A stretch of 6,406 nucleotides of DNA, taken from Anaerolineae bacterium. Its GTDB lineage: Bacteria; Chloroflexota; Anaerolineae; Aggregatilineales; UBA2796. A program made the translations under genes and the position numbers. Within the stretch, counting starts at the first letter, position 1. Each line of letters begins with the position of its first letter. The stretch lies in the NCBI GenBank assembly GCA_020851855.1, contig JADZBY010000356.1:1-6406 (forward strand), written 5' to 3'. Positions 1 to 6,012 of this stretch are shown here, one piece after another. Under the pieces are notes generated by a model. That model was not told where the DNA came from, ran no database searches, and saw only the letters and a program-made list of their open reading frames with translations.

Positions 1-1463
1 AGGCGGGCGCTTTCAAGTTCGAGGCGACCCGGGTCGGGAAAGATACCGCGTTGGCGCAGATTGTGAAGCTGGTAGAAGATGCGCAGGCCAGCAAGGCACC
101 CATCCAGAAGCTGGCCGACTGGGTTGCGGGGCACTTCATCCTTGGGGTGCACCTGCTGGCTATCCTCGTGTTCATCTTCTGGTTCTTCATCGGCTATCGC
201 CTGTTCTTCGACCCGAGCAGCAGCTTCATACTATCTCCGTACATGCTCGGTGAGATCGGCGTGTTCGGGTTCTCGCTCTTGCTGTCTGTCACCGTGTTGG
301 TCATCTCCTGCCCGTGCGCCGTTGGCCTGGCAACGCCTAGCGCCATGATGGCCGGGACTGGCAAGGCCGCGGAATATGGCGTGCTGTTCAAGGGCGCCGA
401 AGCCATCGAGACCACGAGCAAGGTGCACACCATCGTCTTTGACAAAACCGGAACGCTGACACGCGGTGAGCCTTCAGTCACGGACGTTGTCGCTGCAGGC
501 GCCTACCCCGAGCGCGACTTGCTCAGGCTTGCCGCGGCGGCAGAGCGAAACAGCGAACACCCGCTCGGTGAAGCAATCGTGCGGGGAGCCGACGCGTGGC
601 AGTTGCCCCGTGTTGATGCCGCATCGTTCACATCGATCCCTGGTCATGGCGTTGACGCGCAAGTTGAGGGACACGCCGTGCTCGTCGGCAATCGAAAGCT
701 GATGGGAGAACGTGGCGTCGACTTCGGCGCGCTGCTGGCGCAGACCGAACGTATGGAGGCCGAAGGCAAGACCGTCATGCTGGTCTCAATCGACGGAGCA
801 GCTGCCGGGCTGATCGCTGTAGCAGACACACTGAAAGAATTCTCGGCAGACGCGATTCGCCGCCTTCACAAGCTTGGCCTCGAGACGATCATGATCACCG
901 GCGATAACCGGCGAACCGCGCAGGCTATCGCCGCTCAGGTCGGCATTGACCGTGTCCTGGCCGAAGTGCTGCCTTCCGACAAGGCTGAAGAGGTGAAGAA
1001 GCTTCAGGCGCTGGGCAAGCGCGTGGTCATGGTTGGGGACGGTGTCAACGATGCCCCGGCGCTGGCGCAAGCCGACGTCGGGATGGCAATCGGTTCTGGC
1101 ACCGATGTGGCGAAGGAAACCGGCGACGTGATCCTGATCAAGGACGACCTGCGTGACGTGGTCGCTGCGCTAGAGATCGCGCGGGCAACCATGCGCAAAG
1201 TCAAACAGAATCTCTTCTGGGCGTTCATCTACAATCTGCTCGGTATTCCACTAGGAGCGGGCTTGTTCTACCCCTTCCTGCGCCTGGTGGTGAGTCCGGA
1301 ACTGGCAGGTGCCCTCATGGCCATCAGTTCCGTCTCGGTCACACTCAATACACTGCTGCTCAAGCGCTTCCACCCCTCAGTGCGGCGCGATAACCGAGAC
1401 GAGCCTACCCGACCAGATGATGCACGACTCCGTCTGGCGCCGGTGGCGGCTAGCAACAAGTAG
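1..1463 (+). CDS. copA: Copper-exporting P1B-type ATPase, C-terminal part (5' end outside window)
   Basis: This is a heavy-metal translocating P-type ATPase that would pump Cu(I) out across the cytoplasmic membrane using ATP. The frame is open from base 3 with no start; the TTG at 51 is an internal leucine in the conserved actuator-domain stretch FKFEATRVGKDTALAQIV. Visible in order: the end of the actuator domain; two membrane helices, the second with the metal-binding CPC (309-317); the phosphorylation motif DKTGT (441-455); the SEHP loop of the nucleotide domain (about 552); MITGDN; the hinge GDGVNDAP (1035-1058); and two last helices with YN (about 1230) and MxxSS (1317-1331). CPC together with YN and MxxSS is the signature of Cu(I)-type (P1B-1) pumps. 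The N-terminal metal-binding domains and first helices are missing only because of the window edge. A hydrophilic tail of about 30 residues follows the usual LLLKRF end. Confidence 0.96.
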   Translation, partial: AGAFKFEATRVGKDTALAQIVKLVEDAQASKAPIQKLADWVAGHFILGVHLLAILVFIFWFFIGYRLFFDPSSSFILSPYMLGEIGVFGFSLLLSVTVLVISCPCAVGLATPSAMMAGTGKAAEYGVLFKGAEAIETTSKVHTIVFDKTGTLTRGEPSVTDVVAAGAYPERDLLRLAAAAERNSEHPLGEAIVRGADAWQLPRVDAASFTSIPGHGVDAQVEGHAVLVGNRKLMGERGVDFGALLAQTERMEAEGKTVMLVSIDGAAAGLIAVADTLKEFSADAIRRLHKLGLETIMITGDNRRTAQAIAAQVGIDRVLAEVLPSDKAEEVKKLQALGKRVVMVGDGVNDAPALAQADVGMAIGSGTDVAKETGDVILIKDDLRDVVAALEIARATMRKVKQNLFWAFIYNLLGIPLGAGLFYPFLRLVVSPELAGALMAISSVSVTLNTLLLKRFHPSVRRDNRDEPTRPDDARLRLAPVAASNK

Positions 1464-1480
1464 CGTAATCGTTCACCCAC

Positions 1481-1501
1481 GGGTAGGCTGCAAGCCTACC
1501 C
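1481..1501. repeat. Perfect 9-bp hairpin after the copper ATPase gene
   Basis: GGGTAGGCT (1481-1489) and AGCCTACCC (1493-1501) pair perfectly around the three-base loop GCA. The hairpin lies 17 bases after the ATPase stop and 30 bases before the next start codon. There is no T-run on the 3' side, so it does not look like a standard intrinsic terminator. It could slow or partly end transcription, protect the 3' end of the ATPase message, or be one copy of a dispersed palindromic repeat. The structure is seen directly; its role is inferred. Confidence 0.6.
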
Positions 1502-1531
1502 ATCTACTCACAAACTGAAGGAGAACTCAAT

Positions 1532-1768
1532 ATGGAACCCCTTGAAAAACGGATAGCCCGCAAGAGCGCGCAAATCTACCTACCCATTGCGTTGGGCGCC
1601 GCCTTAGTCTTCTTCTTGCTCGCCAGTGCGGTGGGAGAGTACACGGCGACGGCACGGATTGGGGGAGCGGTATGGATCGCTGTGCTCAGTCTGATCATTG
1701 CCATGCCTCTTGTCACTTCTCGCGTCAAGAAGCTAGCGCGCCAGAGGGCCTCAATCTCTGACGAATAG
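1532..1768 (+). CDS. Small two-helix membrane protein of unknown function
   Basis: This gene encodes 78 residues. A basic N-terminus (LEKRIARKSAQ) is followed by hydrophobic helices at about residues 15-35 and 43-62, and the protein ends in a basic segment (SRVKKLARQR) that should stay in the cytoplasm. There are no Cys or His residues and few Met, so it carries no evident metal site. The start is well supported by AAGGAG at 1518-1523, eight bases upstream of the ATG. The gene sits between the copper pump and the two-component regulator, 13 bases before the regulator's possible GTG start, so it is probably co-transcribed with at least one of them. I do not recognise a named family. A helper subunit or stability factor for the pump is possible but unproven. 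Gene call confident, function unknown. Confidence 0.8.
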   Translation: MEPLEKRIARKSAQIYLPIALGAALVFFLLASAVGEYTATARIGGAVWIAVLSLIIAMPLVTSRVKKLARQRASISDE

Positions 1769-1774
1769 GCAGGT

Positions 1775-1804
1775 TTTCAACGTGTCCAGTGGACTGGGTA
1801 TACT
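1775..1804 (+). promoter_or_regulatory. Possible internal promoter for the response regulator gene
   Basis: TTTCAA (1775-1780) and TATACT (1799-1804) are separated by 18 bases and resemble a sigma70-type -35/-10 pair; the -10 differs from TATAAT at one position. Transcription would start near 1811, about 30 bases before a GTG at 1842 that has its own AGAGGA ribosome binding site. The -35 match is modest, so this is a suggestion. If it is real, the GTG at 1782 could not serve as start on this transcript. Confidence 0.35.
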
Positions 1805-2543
1805 GAAGGAAGAAGTCCCCATATATTGGCAGAGGATTCGCGTGCCTGAGAAAGCTGGAGAGCTGAGCTCGAAGTCTGAGTCTCCAATCCGCGTGCTGTT
1901 GGCCGATGACCATGCCGTGGTTCGTTCGGGCATCCGGCAGTTCATGGAGCGCGCGCCCGATATTCAGGTAGCGGCGGAGGCTGAAGATGGCGAAATGGCC
2001 ATAGCGCTGCTCGGCCAACACGCATTCGACGTCGCCGTGCTTGACATTCAAATGCCGAAAGTGTCGGGAATTGAGGTCGCTCGCTGGATTCGAGCGCACC
2101 ATCCGAACGTGGGAGTCTTGATATTGACTGCGTACGACGACGATCCTTACATTGTGGCAGTGCTGCAGGCGGGCGCGAACGGATACGTGCTTAAGACAGC
2201 CCAGCCTGATGAGATCGTGCAGGCCGTCCGCGATGTGTATGCCGGCAAGTCGGTTCTGGATAGGAATATCGCTCAGAAGGTGATGGAGCACATTGCAGGG
2301 AAAGCGCAGCACATTCCTGTCGAGCCGCTCAGCGAACGCGAACTGGAAGTTCTCGCACTCGCCGCCAAAGGGTATACGAACAAGGCGATAGGCCTGCAAC
2401 TGAGCATCAGTGATCGCACCGTGCAAGGGCATCTGGCACATATCTTCGAGCGCCTACAGGCGGGCAGCCGTACCGAAGCGGTAATGCGCGCCGTTTCACT
2501 GGGGTGGCTGCCCTCCAACCTGGGTCAGCTTGACGATCGTTAA
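1782..2543 (+). CDS. NarL/LuxR-family two-component response regulator
   Basis: This is a DNA-binding response regulator: a receiver domain followed by a LuxR-type helix-turn-helix. Numbered from the GTG at 1782, the receiver starts at PIRVLLADDHAV (about residue 35) with the acidic pair D42-D43, phospho-acceptor D88 in VLDIQMP, T116 in LTAY and K138 in YVLK. A linker leads to the HTH at about 184-240 (LSERELEVLALAAKGYTNKAI, then SDRTVQGHL). All expected phosphorylation residues are present. The first 34 residues are unlike a normal receiver start; the in-frame GTG at 1842, preceded by AGAGGA (1831-1836, five bases away), is an attractive alternative giving 233 residues. The gene lies five bases before the histidine kinase gene, its evident partner. 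Its targets are unknown; the neighbouring metal-related genes are natural candidates. Confidence 0.93.
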   Translation: MSSGLGILKEEVPIYWQRIRVPEKAGELSSKSESPIRVLLADDHAVVRSGIRQFMERAPDIQVAAEAEDGEMAIALLGQHAFDVAVLDIQMPKVSGIEVARWIRAHHPNVGVLILTAYDDDPYIVAVLQAGANGYVLKTAQPDEIVQAVRDVYAGKSVLDRNIAQKVMEHIAGKAQHIPVEPLSERELEVLALAAKGYTNKAIGLQLSISDRTVQGHLAHIFERLQAGSRTEAVMRAVSLGWLPSNLGQLDDR

Positions 2544-2548
2544 GAACA

Positions 2549-4318
2549 ATGGCTGATTTCGCGCCGGATGCACGTGTTACACCCGCTGCTCGTACAACGC
2601 GCCTTGCCTGGCGAGGGCTTCTCCCGCAGCTCATCTTCTTCATTATCCTTCCTCTCAGCCTCATCTCGCTGGTGGTTTCCTTTGGGAGCCTGAACTTACA
2701 CCAGCAGGCAATGCGGAATCTGGTGGGCGAACGGGATGAGCGAACCGCTCGGTCCGTAGCGAGAGCGATCAGCGACCAGCTCAGTCATCGAGCCGCGTTG
2801 ATACAAGGGCTAGCGCTGGGCGCAAGCACTCGCGCGCCCTCGGATTTCCTTGCCATCGCGGGCTATTTCCTGGCGGATTTCGATATGGGGATCGCGCTCT
2901 ATGATATGGAGCGCAGTCTGCTCGCCACCTCGATAGACGATTGGGTGAACCGGGTTCCAGAGGCACTGACAGTCCTCCCCGTTGGAGATACAGGTCCTGT
3001 GTTTTCACCGCCTGTGCTCAGCTCTGCCGGCGACGTTCTAATGTCCGTTGCTGTATCCGATGGGCGCACGCTCACTGCGGTTGGGGTGTTTTCTGTAACG
3101 GCCCTCGTTCGCAGTACCCTGGCGAATTCATTCATACCCGGGGATCAGGCAGCTGCGTTTGTCGTCGATGCCAACATGCAGTCTCTCTTTCAGACGGATT
3201 CGCGTCCACTGTCGGAACATGGCGGAATCCACCCCGGCATTGCCCTTGCTCTGGGCGGCGAGAGTGGCGTAACACACTTTCCAGCCGCGGACGGCGATGA
3301 GCATGTGGTGGCATATAGCCCGATCCTGCCTGTCGGCTGGGCATTCGCGCTTGATGAAAAGTGGGAAGATGTCGATAACCCTGTTCTGCGCACCACTCAG
3401 TTTGCGCCGCTGGCGATAATCCCCCCTTTCCTGGTGGTTCTTGTTGTGCTGTGGTTCGGACTGCGCCAGATCGTGCAGCCGCTCCAGGCGCTTGCCGCGC
3501 AAGCAGCAGAATTGGGCTGGGGTCGCTTCCAGGCTATTGAGAAGCCGGTGGGCGGCATTGTGGAGATTCAGCGGCTTCAGACCGAACTCGTGTATATGGC
3601 ACGTAAAGTCAAAGCATCTCAGGAGAGTCTACACGATTACATCGGTGCGATTACCAGTGGGCAGGAAGAGGAGCGCGCACGCCTGGCGCGCGAATTGCAC
3701 GACGACACGATCCAGTCGCTCATCGTGCTCAATCAGCGAACCCAGCTGGCTCAGCTCTCCTCAACAGATTTATCAGACAAGACCCCGCTTTCGGAGATTC
3801 AGAACCTGGTTGAGCAGACGATTGCCAACTTGCGGCGGCTGATACGCGCCCTGAGGCCACTTTACCTGGAGGAGCTTGGACTAGCCCCCGCCCTCGAGAT
3901 GCTCGCGCGCGAGATGAATCAGGGGTCGGGCCTTACCGTTGAATTCCATCGAACCGGGGCCGAACGCCGCCTTCCGCCCGACATTGAACTGGCCCTGTAC
4001 CGCATGGCGCAGGAAGCGCTCAATAACGTGGTACGCCACGCAAGCGCATCACGCGCGTCGCTAACCGTGCAATTCAGGGCGGACGCTGTGGTAATCGCTG
4101 TGTCTGACAATGGACGTGGGTTCAGCGTTCCCCAGTCGCCGGCAGATTACGCCGCAAAGGGTCATTTTGGCTTGCTGGGCCTCTATGAGCGAGCGGACCT
4201 GATTGGCGCTACCGTGGATGTGCGATCTTCATCGGGTCTGGGCGCCCAGGTGACAATTAGTTTGCCTGCTGGCGTTTCCAGGATACCTGACAAACGTCGG
4301 GGGGATTCTTCCACGTGA
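2549..4318 (+). CDS. Cache-domain sensor histidine kinase, HisKA_3 (NarX/DegS-like) class
   Basis: This is a membrane sensor kinase of 589 residues that should phosphorylate the regulator encoded just upstream. A first transmembrane helix at about 23-45 is followed by an external region of about 240 residues with the character of a double Cache domain (repeat ends GVFSVTALVRS and PILPVGWAFALDE), then a second helix at about 285-305. A HAMP-like segment and coiled coil (about 305-365) lead to the HisKA_3 dimerisation domain with H384 in ERARLARELHDDTIQSL. The ATPase domain has the N box around N492-N493 (MAQEALNNVVRHA), the G1 box DNGRGF (520-525) and GHFGLLGLYERA (538-549). There is no cysteine anywhere in the protein, and the external region has six scattered His, so a metal site is not obvious. 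Weak ribosome binding site; translation is probably coupled to the upstream gene, which ends five bases earlier. Confidence 0.94.
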   Translation: MADFAPDARVTPAARTTRLAWRGLLPQLIFFIILPLSLISLVVSFGSLNLHQQAMRNLVGERDERTARSVARAISDQLSHRAALIQGLALGASTRAPSDFLAIAGYFLADFDMGIALYDMERSLLATSIDDWVNRVPEALTVLPVGDTGPVFSPPVLSSAGDVLMSVAVSDGRTLTAVGVFSVTALVRSTLANSFIPGDQAAAFVVDANMQSLFQTDSRPLSEHGGIHPGIALALGGESGVTHFPAADGDEHVVAYSPILPVGWAFALDEKWEDVDNPVLRTTQFAPLAIIPPFLVVLVVLWFGLRQIVQPLQALAAQAAELGWGRFQAIEKPVGGIVEIQRLQTELVYMARKVKASQESLHDYIGAITSGQEEERARLARELHDDTIQSLIVLNQRTQLAQLSSTDLSDKTPLSEIQNLVEQTIANLRRLIRALRPLYLEELGLAPALEMLAREMNQGSGLTVEFHRTGAERRLPPDIELALYRMAQEALNNVVRHASASRASLTVQFRADAVVIAVSDNGRGFSVPQSPADYAAKGHFGLLGLYERADLIGATVDVRSSSGLGAQVTISLPAGVSRIPDKRRGDSST

Positions 4319-4474
4319 AAGATCATCCTCACTTTGCCTCGATAGGCCAAATTGCCTGACCTGTATTGCGCCATATGGCGAATGTCCAAGGCATCCAGCG
4401 TTAGCTACCATTCGCTGGGATTGATATGTCATCACTCGTCGTATCCCTGCGAGTCCCTGAATGGGAGCTGAAGA
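4319..4474. other. Intergenic region with two inverted repeats
   Basis: This 156-base gap lies between the kinase gene and the small His-tailed protein gene. It holds a 12-bp palindrome (4369-4380) and a 6-bp inverted repeat, CCAGCG (4395-4400) with CGCTGG (4413-4418). Neither is followed by a T-run, so no convincing terminator for the kinase operon is visible. No good -35/-10 pair was found by eye; TTGATA at 4421-4426 lacks a matching -10. Confidence 0.45.
4369..4380. promoter_or_regulatory. 12-bp palindrome CGCCATATGGCG, possible operator
   Basis: The sequence is perfectly self-complementary and lies about 95 bases upstream of the start of the small His-tailed protein gene. Such a site could bind a dimeric regulator, perhaps the NarL-type regulator encoded just upstream. 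It has no T-run and no loop, so it is not a terminator. The palindrome is seen directly; the operator role is inference. Confidence 0.3.
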
Positions 4475-4726
4475 ATGAACCACTCAAAACATGGCTTGCT
4501 CATGCTCATCTGCTGCCTCGTCCCGCTGGCAGCGCTCACGGCAATCTTCGTTTTCGGCATACCTTCAAACAACGTGCTGCTCGCCGGGGTAGCGCTGTTA
4601 TGCCCGCTACTGCACCTGGTGATGATGGGATCTATGTTTCGACGTGAGTCGAGCGGCTCGAGCAGTCATTCGCACGAACACCATGTAATCGACGCAAAGC
4701 GTGAGGACATGCCGGCGCGTAAGTGA
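4475..4726 (+). CDS. Small membrane protein with His-rich tail (DUF2933-like)
   Basis: This gene encodes 83 residues with two hydrophobic segments at about 8-28 and 33-50, the second containing LLCPLLHLVMMGSMF. It ends in a polar tail with the cluster HSHEHH at about 64-70. The CPLLHL-M stretch resembles the CPLMHLFMHG core of DUF2933 proteins, which are small membrane proteins often found near copper and other metal resistance genes; that link is from memory and tentative. GGAG at 4464-4467, seven bases before the ATG, supports this start over the overlapping frame opening at 4426. Cysteines in both helices, the Met-Met pair and the His cluster could bind a soft metal ion such as copper, but no known complete site is visible. 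It is encoded between the two-component genes and the secreted His-rich protein. Confidence 0.75.
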   Translation: MNHSKHGLLMLICCLVPLAALTAIFVFGIPSNNVLLAGVALLCPLLHLVMMGSMFRRESSGSSSHSHEHHVIDAKREDMPARK

Positions 4727-4745
4727 GGAAAATGTTGGTCGCGCG

Positions 4746-4780
4746 GGCTTGTCCCCATCGTAGGCGTAGTGGGGACAGCC
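4746..4780. repeat. Hairpin-forming inverted repeat, 8 bp plus 3 bp
   Basis: TGTCCCCA (4750-4757) pairs perfectly with TGGGGACA (4770-4777) across a 12-base loop, and GGC (4746-4748) pairs with GCC (4778-4780) past one bulged T. It starts 20 bases after the stop of the small His-tailed protein gene. No T-run follows. It may act as a weak terminator or be a dispersed palindromic repeat, like the hairpin after the copper ATPase gene, although the two do not share their sequence. Confidence 0.5.
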
Positions 4781-4817
4781 ACGCTGGGTACGGAGTCGCG
4801 CCGAACACTTCGCGGCA

Positions 4818-4846
4818 TTAGGAATCTTGCGGATTCGTGCTATACT
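4818..4846 (+). promoter_or_regulatory. Extended -10 promoter for the secreted His-rich protein gene
   Basis: TGCTATACT (4838-4846) is a perfect extended -10 form (TGn plus TATACT, one base from consensus). The -35 position 17 bases upstream is TTAGGA (4818-4823), only half matching, as is usual for extended -10 promoters. Transcription would start near 4853, giving a leader of about 30 bases before the ATG at 4883. The start point would lie inside the left arm of the inverted repeat at 4849-4879. Confidence 0.55.
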
Positions 4847-4848
4847 CC

Positions 4849-4879
4849 GGAATTATCTGACCGAGATTAGGATAATTCC
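4849..4879. promoter_or_regulatory. Perfect 9+9 inverted repeat at the start site and leader: operator or leader hairpin
   Basis: GGAATTATC (4849-4857) and GATAATTCC (4871-4879) are exact reverse complements separated by 13 bases, with arm centres about two helical turns apart (22 bases). The left arm covers the predicted transcription start and the right arm overlaps the AGGA ribosome binding site (4869-4872). As DNA it could be the operator of a dimeric repressor; as RNA it could fold into a hairpin that partly hides the ribosome binding site. It does not match the copper operators I know (CsoR-, CopY- or CueR-type). Repeat seen directly, function inferred. Confidence 0.5.
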
Positions 4880-4882
4880 ATA

Positions 4883-5098
4883 ATGAAGAAGGTTGCTGTC
4901 CTGACAGTAGTGCTTTCTCTCCTGCTGCTATTTGCGCTTGTGGCGCCCGCCCTTGCGCACGAGGGCGAAGTCCACGAGTGCCATTGGGCGAGCGGCCTGG
5001 AATTCGGACAACACCATGCGGATCACGCACAGGCGGGAGAACTCGGCGGGGAGCACAACCCTGGGAATCACCAAGGCTATTCGCTCTGCGTGCCGTGA
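4883..5098 (+). CDS. Small exported His-rich protein, possible metal-binding peptide
   Basis: This gene encodes 71 residues. Residues 1-25 are a clear Sec signal peptide: MKK, then a Val/Leu-rich core, ending in APALA with cleavage expected before HEGE. The mature part of about 46 residues has eight His and two Cys, including HECHW, QHHADH and NHQGYSLC. Such a density of possible ligands suggests binding of copper, zinc or a related ion outside the cytoplasmic membrane, or storage and delivery for the copper pump system; this is inferred from composition and context. The two Cys could instead form a disulphide. AGGAT (4869-4873), nine bases upstream, supports the start. The gene has its own promoter, a leader inverted repeat and a strong terminator, so it appears to be a single-gene unit. 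I do not recognise a named family. Confidence 0.75.
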   Translation: MKKVAVLTVVLSLLLLFALVAPALAHEGEVHECHWASGLEFGQHHADHAQAGELGGEHNPGNHQGYSLCVP

Positions 5099-5142
5099 GC
5101 AGACTTCCAGACTGAGGTCGTCATTTCTCGCGTGGAGAGCAC

Positions 5143-5177
5143 GGACGGGGCCAATAGAACGGCCCCGTCCTCTTTCC
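5143..5177 (+). terminator. Intrinsic terminator after the secreted His-rich protein gene
   Basis: GGACGGGGCC (5143-5152) and GGCCCCGTCC (5161-5170) form a perfect 10-bp GC-rich stem with an eight-base loop, followed by TCTTTCC. The T-rich side is on the plus strand, so it ends transcription of the gene stopping at 5098. The reverse side lacks a T-run, so it is unlikely to serve the convergent minus-strand genes well, although the stem may hinder read-through from them. Confidence 0.8.
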
Positions 5178-5243
5178 AGCGCAGAAGAGCGTTGGGCTCG
5201 TTCGGAGCATTGAATCGTCGACAATTACTCATACAAAGTCGCT

Positions 5244-6011
5244 TTAGGCCGCCTCTTGGTTTTCCTTCCAGCGGACGGTAACACGCGTCAACTCGTCCAG
5301 ACGCAACACCTGCCGCGTGCCGCGCGCTAGCAAGGGGAACGCGAGACTGACGATTGCGAATCCGAACAGCACCCCGCTGATGAGGCGCATCCACGAGTTG
5401 AAGGAGCCGAAGGCATCCCCCTGATAGAACCACATTGGGAGGGCATTCCCCGTCAAATCGGCCAGCCACTGATTGGTGTAGCGGACGCCGCCCGCGATGC
5501 CGCCTGCCATGTCACTGAGCATGTGTGTTACGCCGTCGACGAACACGGGGAGGCTCAGTAACAGAAAGAGCGGCCACCGCAGCGGCAGGAGGTGACGCTT
5601 GGTAGGCCGGGCAGCGAAAACGAGGGCAGAGAGCCACACCGAGCCGTAGAGGTAGACCATCCGGTCGGACCAGGCGACTTTCCACCCCAGGTCAGCATTC
5701 CCGACGAAAGCGCGAAGTGCCAGCAGGTTGGCAACCTCATCGCCAGTGATGGGCACGGGCAGTTGGTCCAGGTTATACATCGCCTGCGGGCCGAACAGGA
5801 AGAAAGAACGCTGTGCCATCTGGTGACAGAACGCGCCGTAGACCGAGTAGATGAGATCTGCCGGTCCGGTCCAGCCCAGGCGCATGAATATCGGCGCCAG
5901 GAAGGGGAGAATGACCCACCCGCCATAGACAACGCAGAAGACGAGTAGCCAATATTTCGCGCCCCACAATACGATAGACTTCATCGACATTCCGCGCGCA
6001 TCGTGTGACAT
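5244..6011 (-). CDS. DUF2085 family polytopic membrane protein
   Basis: This gene encodes 255 residues, with hydrophobic helices at about 16-43, 113-134, 143-160 and 206-230. The core motif FCHQMAQRSFFLFG (61-74), then WSDRMVYLYGSVWL (114-127) and PVFVDGVTHMLSD (155-167), match the DUF2085 pattern of Cys-His-Gln, RSF, a second conserved block and an Asp-Gly motif. The CxxC-like pair common in the second block of other members is replaced here by SDR. The biochemical role of the family is not established. The start is fixed by AAGGAGG (plus-strand positions 6018-6024), six bases upstream of the ATG and inside the last codons of the preceding cytochrome gene, which ends one base earlier. That implies translational coupling and suggests the two proteins work together, perhaps in redox or haem handling at the membrane. 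The C-terminal 25 residues are polar and probably cytoplasmic. Confidence 0.85.
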   Translation of the reverse strand: MSHDARGMSMKSIVLWGAKYWLLVFCVVYGGWVILPFLAPIFMRLGWTGPADLIYSVYGAFCHQMAQRSFFLFGPQAMYNLDQLPVPITGDEVANLLALRAFVGNADLGWKVAWSDRMVYLYGSVWLSALVFAARPTKRHLLPLRWPLFLLLSLPVFVDGVTHMLSDMAGGIAGGVRYTNQWLADLTGNALPMWFYQGDAFGSFNSWMRLISGVLFGFAIVSLAFPLLARGTRQVLRLDELTRVTVRWKENQEAA

Positions 6012-6012
6012 C

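Noticed and set aside
51..53. TTG as a possible start codon of the ATPase gene
   Set aside because: The frame is open upstream to the window edge and reads through conserved actuator-domain residues (FKFEATRVGKDTA), so the TTG is an internal leucine and the gene is cut by the window.
1725..2441. Minus-strand open frame of 238 codons
   Set aside because: It lies opposite the response regulator, which has all family motifs; the minus-strand translation shows no recognisable domain and is a shadow.
3128..3502. Minus-strand open frame of 124 codons within the kinase gene
   Set aside because: It is a shadow of the kinase sensor domain with no family features and no ribosome binding site that I could see.
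4395..4418. 6-bp inverted repeat CCAGCG/CGCTGG as a terminator of the kinase operon
   Set aside because: The stem is short, the loop is 12 bases and no T-run follows, so it is not convincing as a terminator.
4426..4647. Plus-strand frame of 73 codons starting at 4426
   Set aside because: It overlaps the small membrane protein in another frame, gives a non-hydrophobic arginine-rich product and has a poorer ribosome binding site than the ATG at 4475.
5077..5469. Minus-strand frame of 130 codons across the terminator
   Set aside because: It runs through the intrinsic terminator and overlaps the end of the DUF2085 gene in another frame; the product has no recognisable features.
5592..5948. Plus-strand frame of 118 codons opposite the DUF2085 gene
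   Set aside because: It is a shadow of a well-supported membrane protein gene and its product is highly charged with no family motif.
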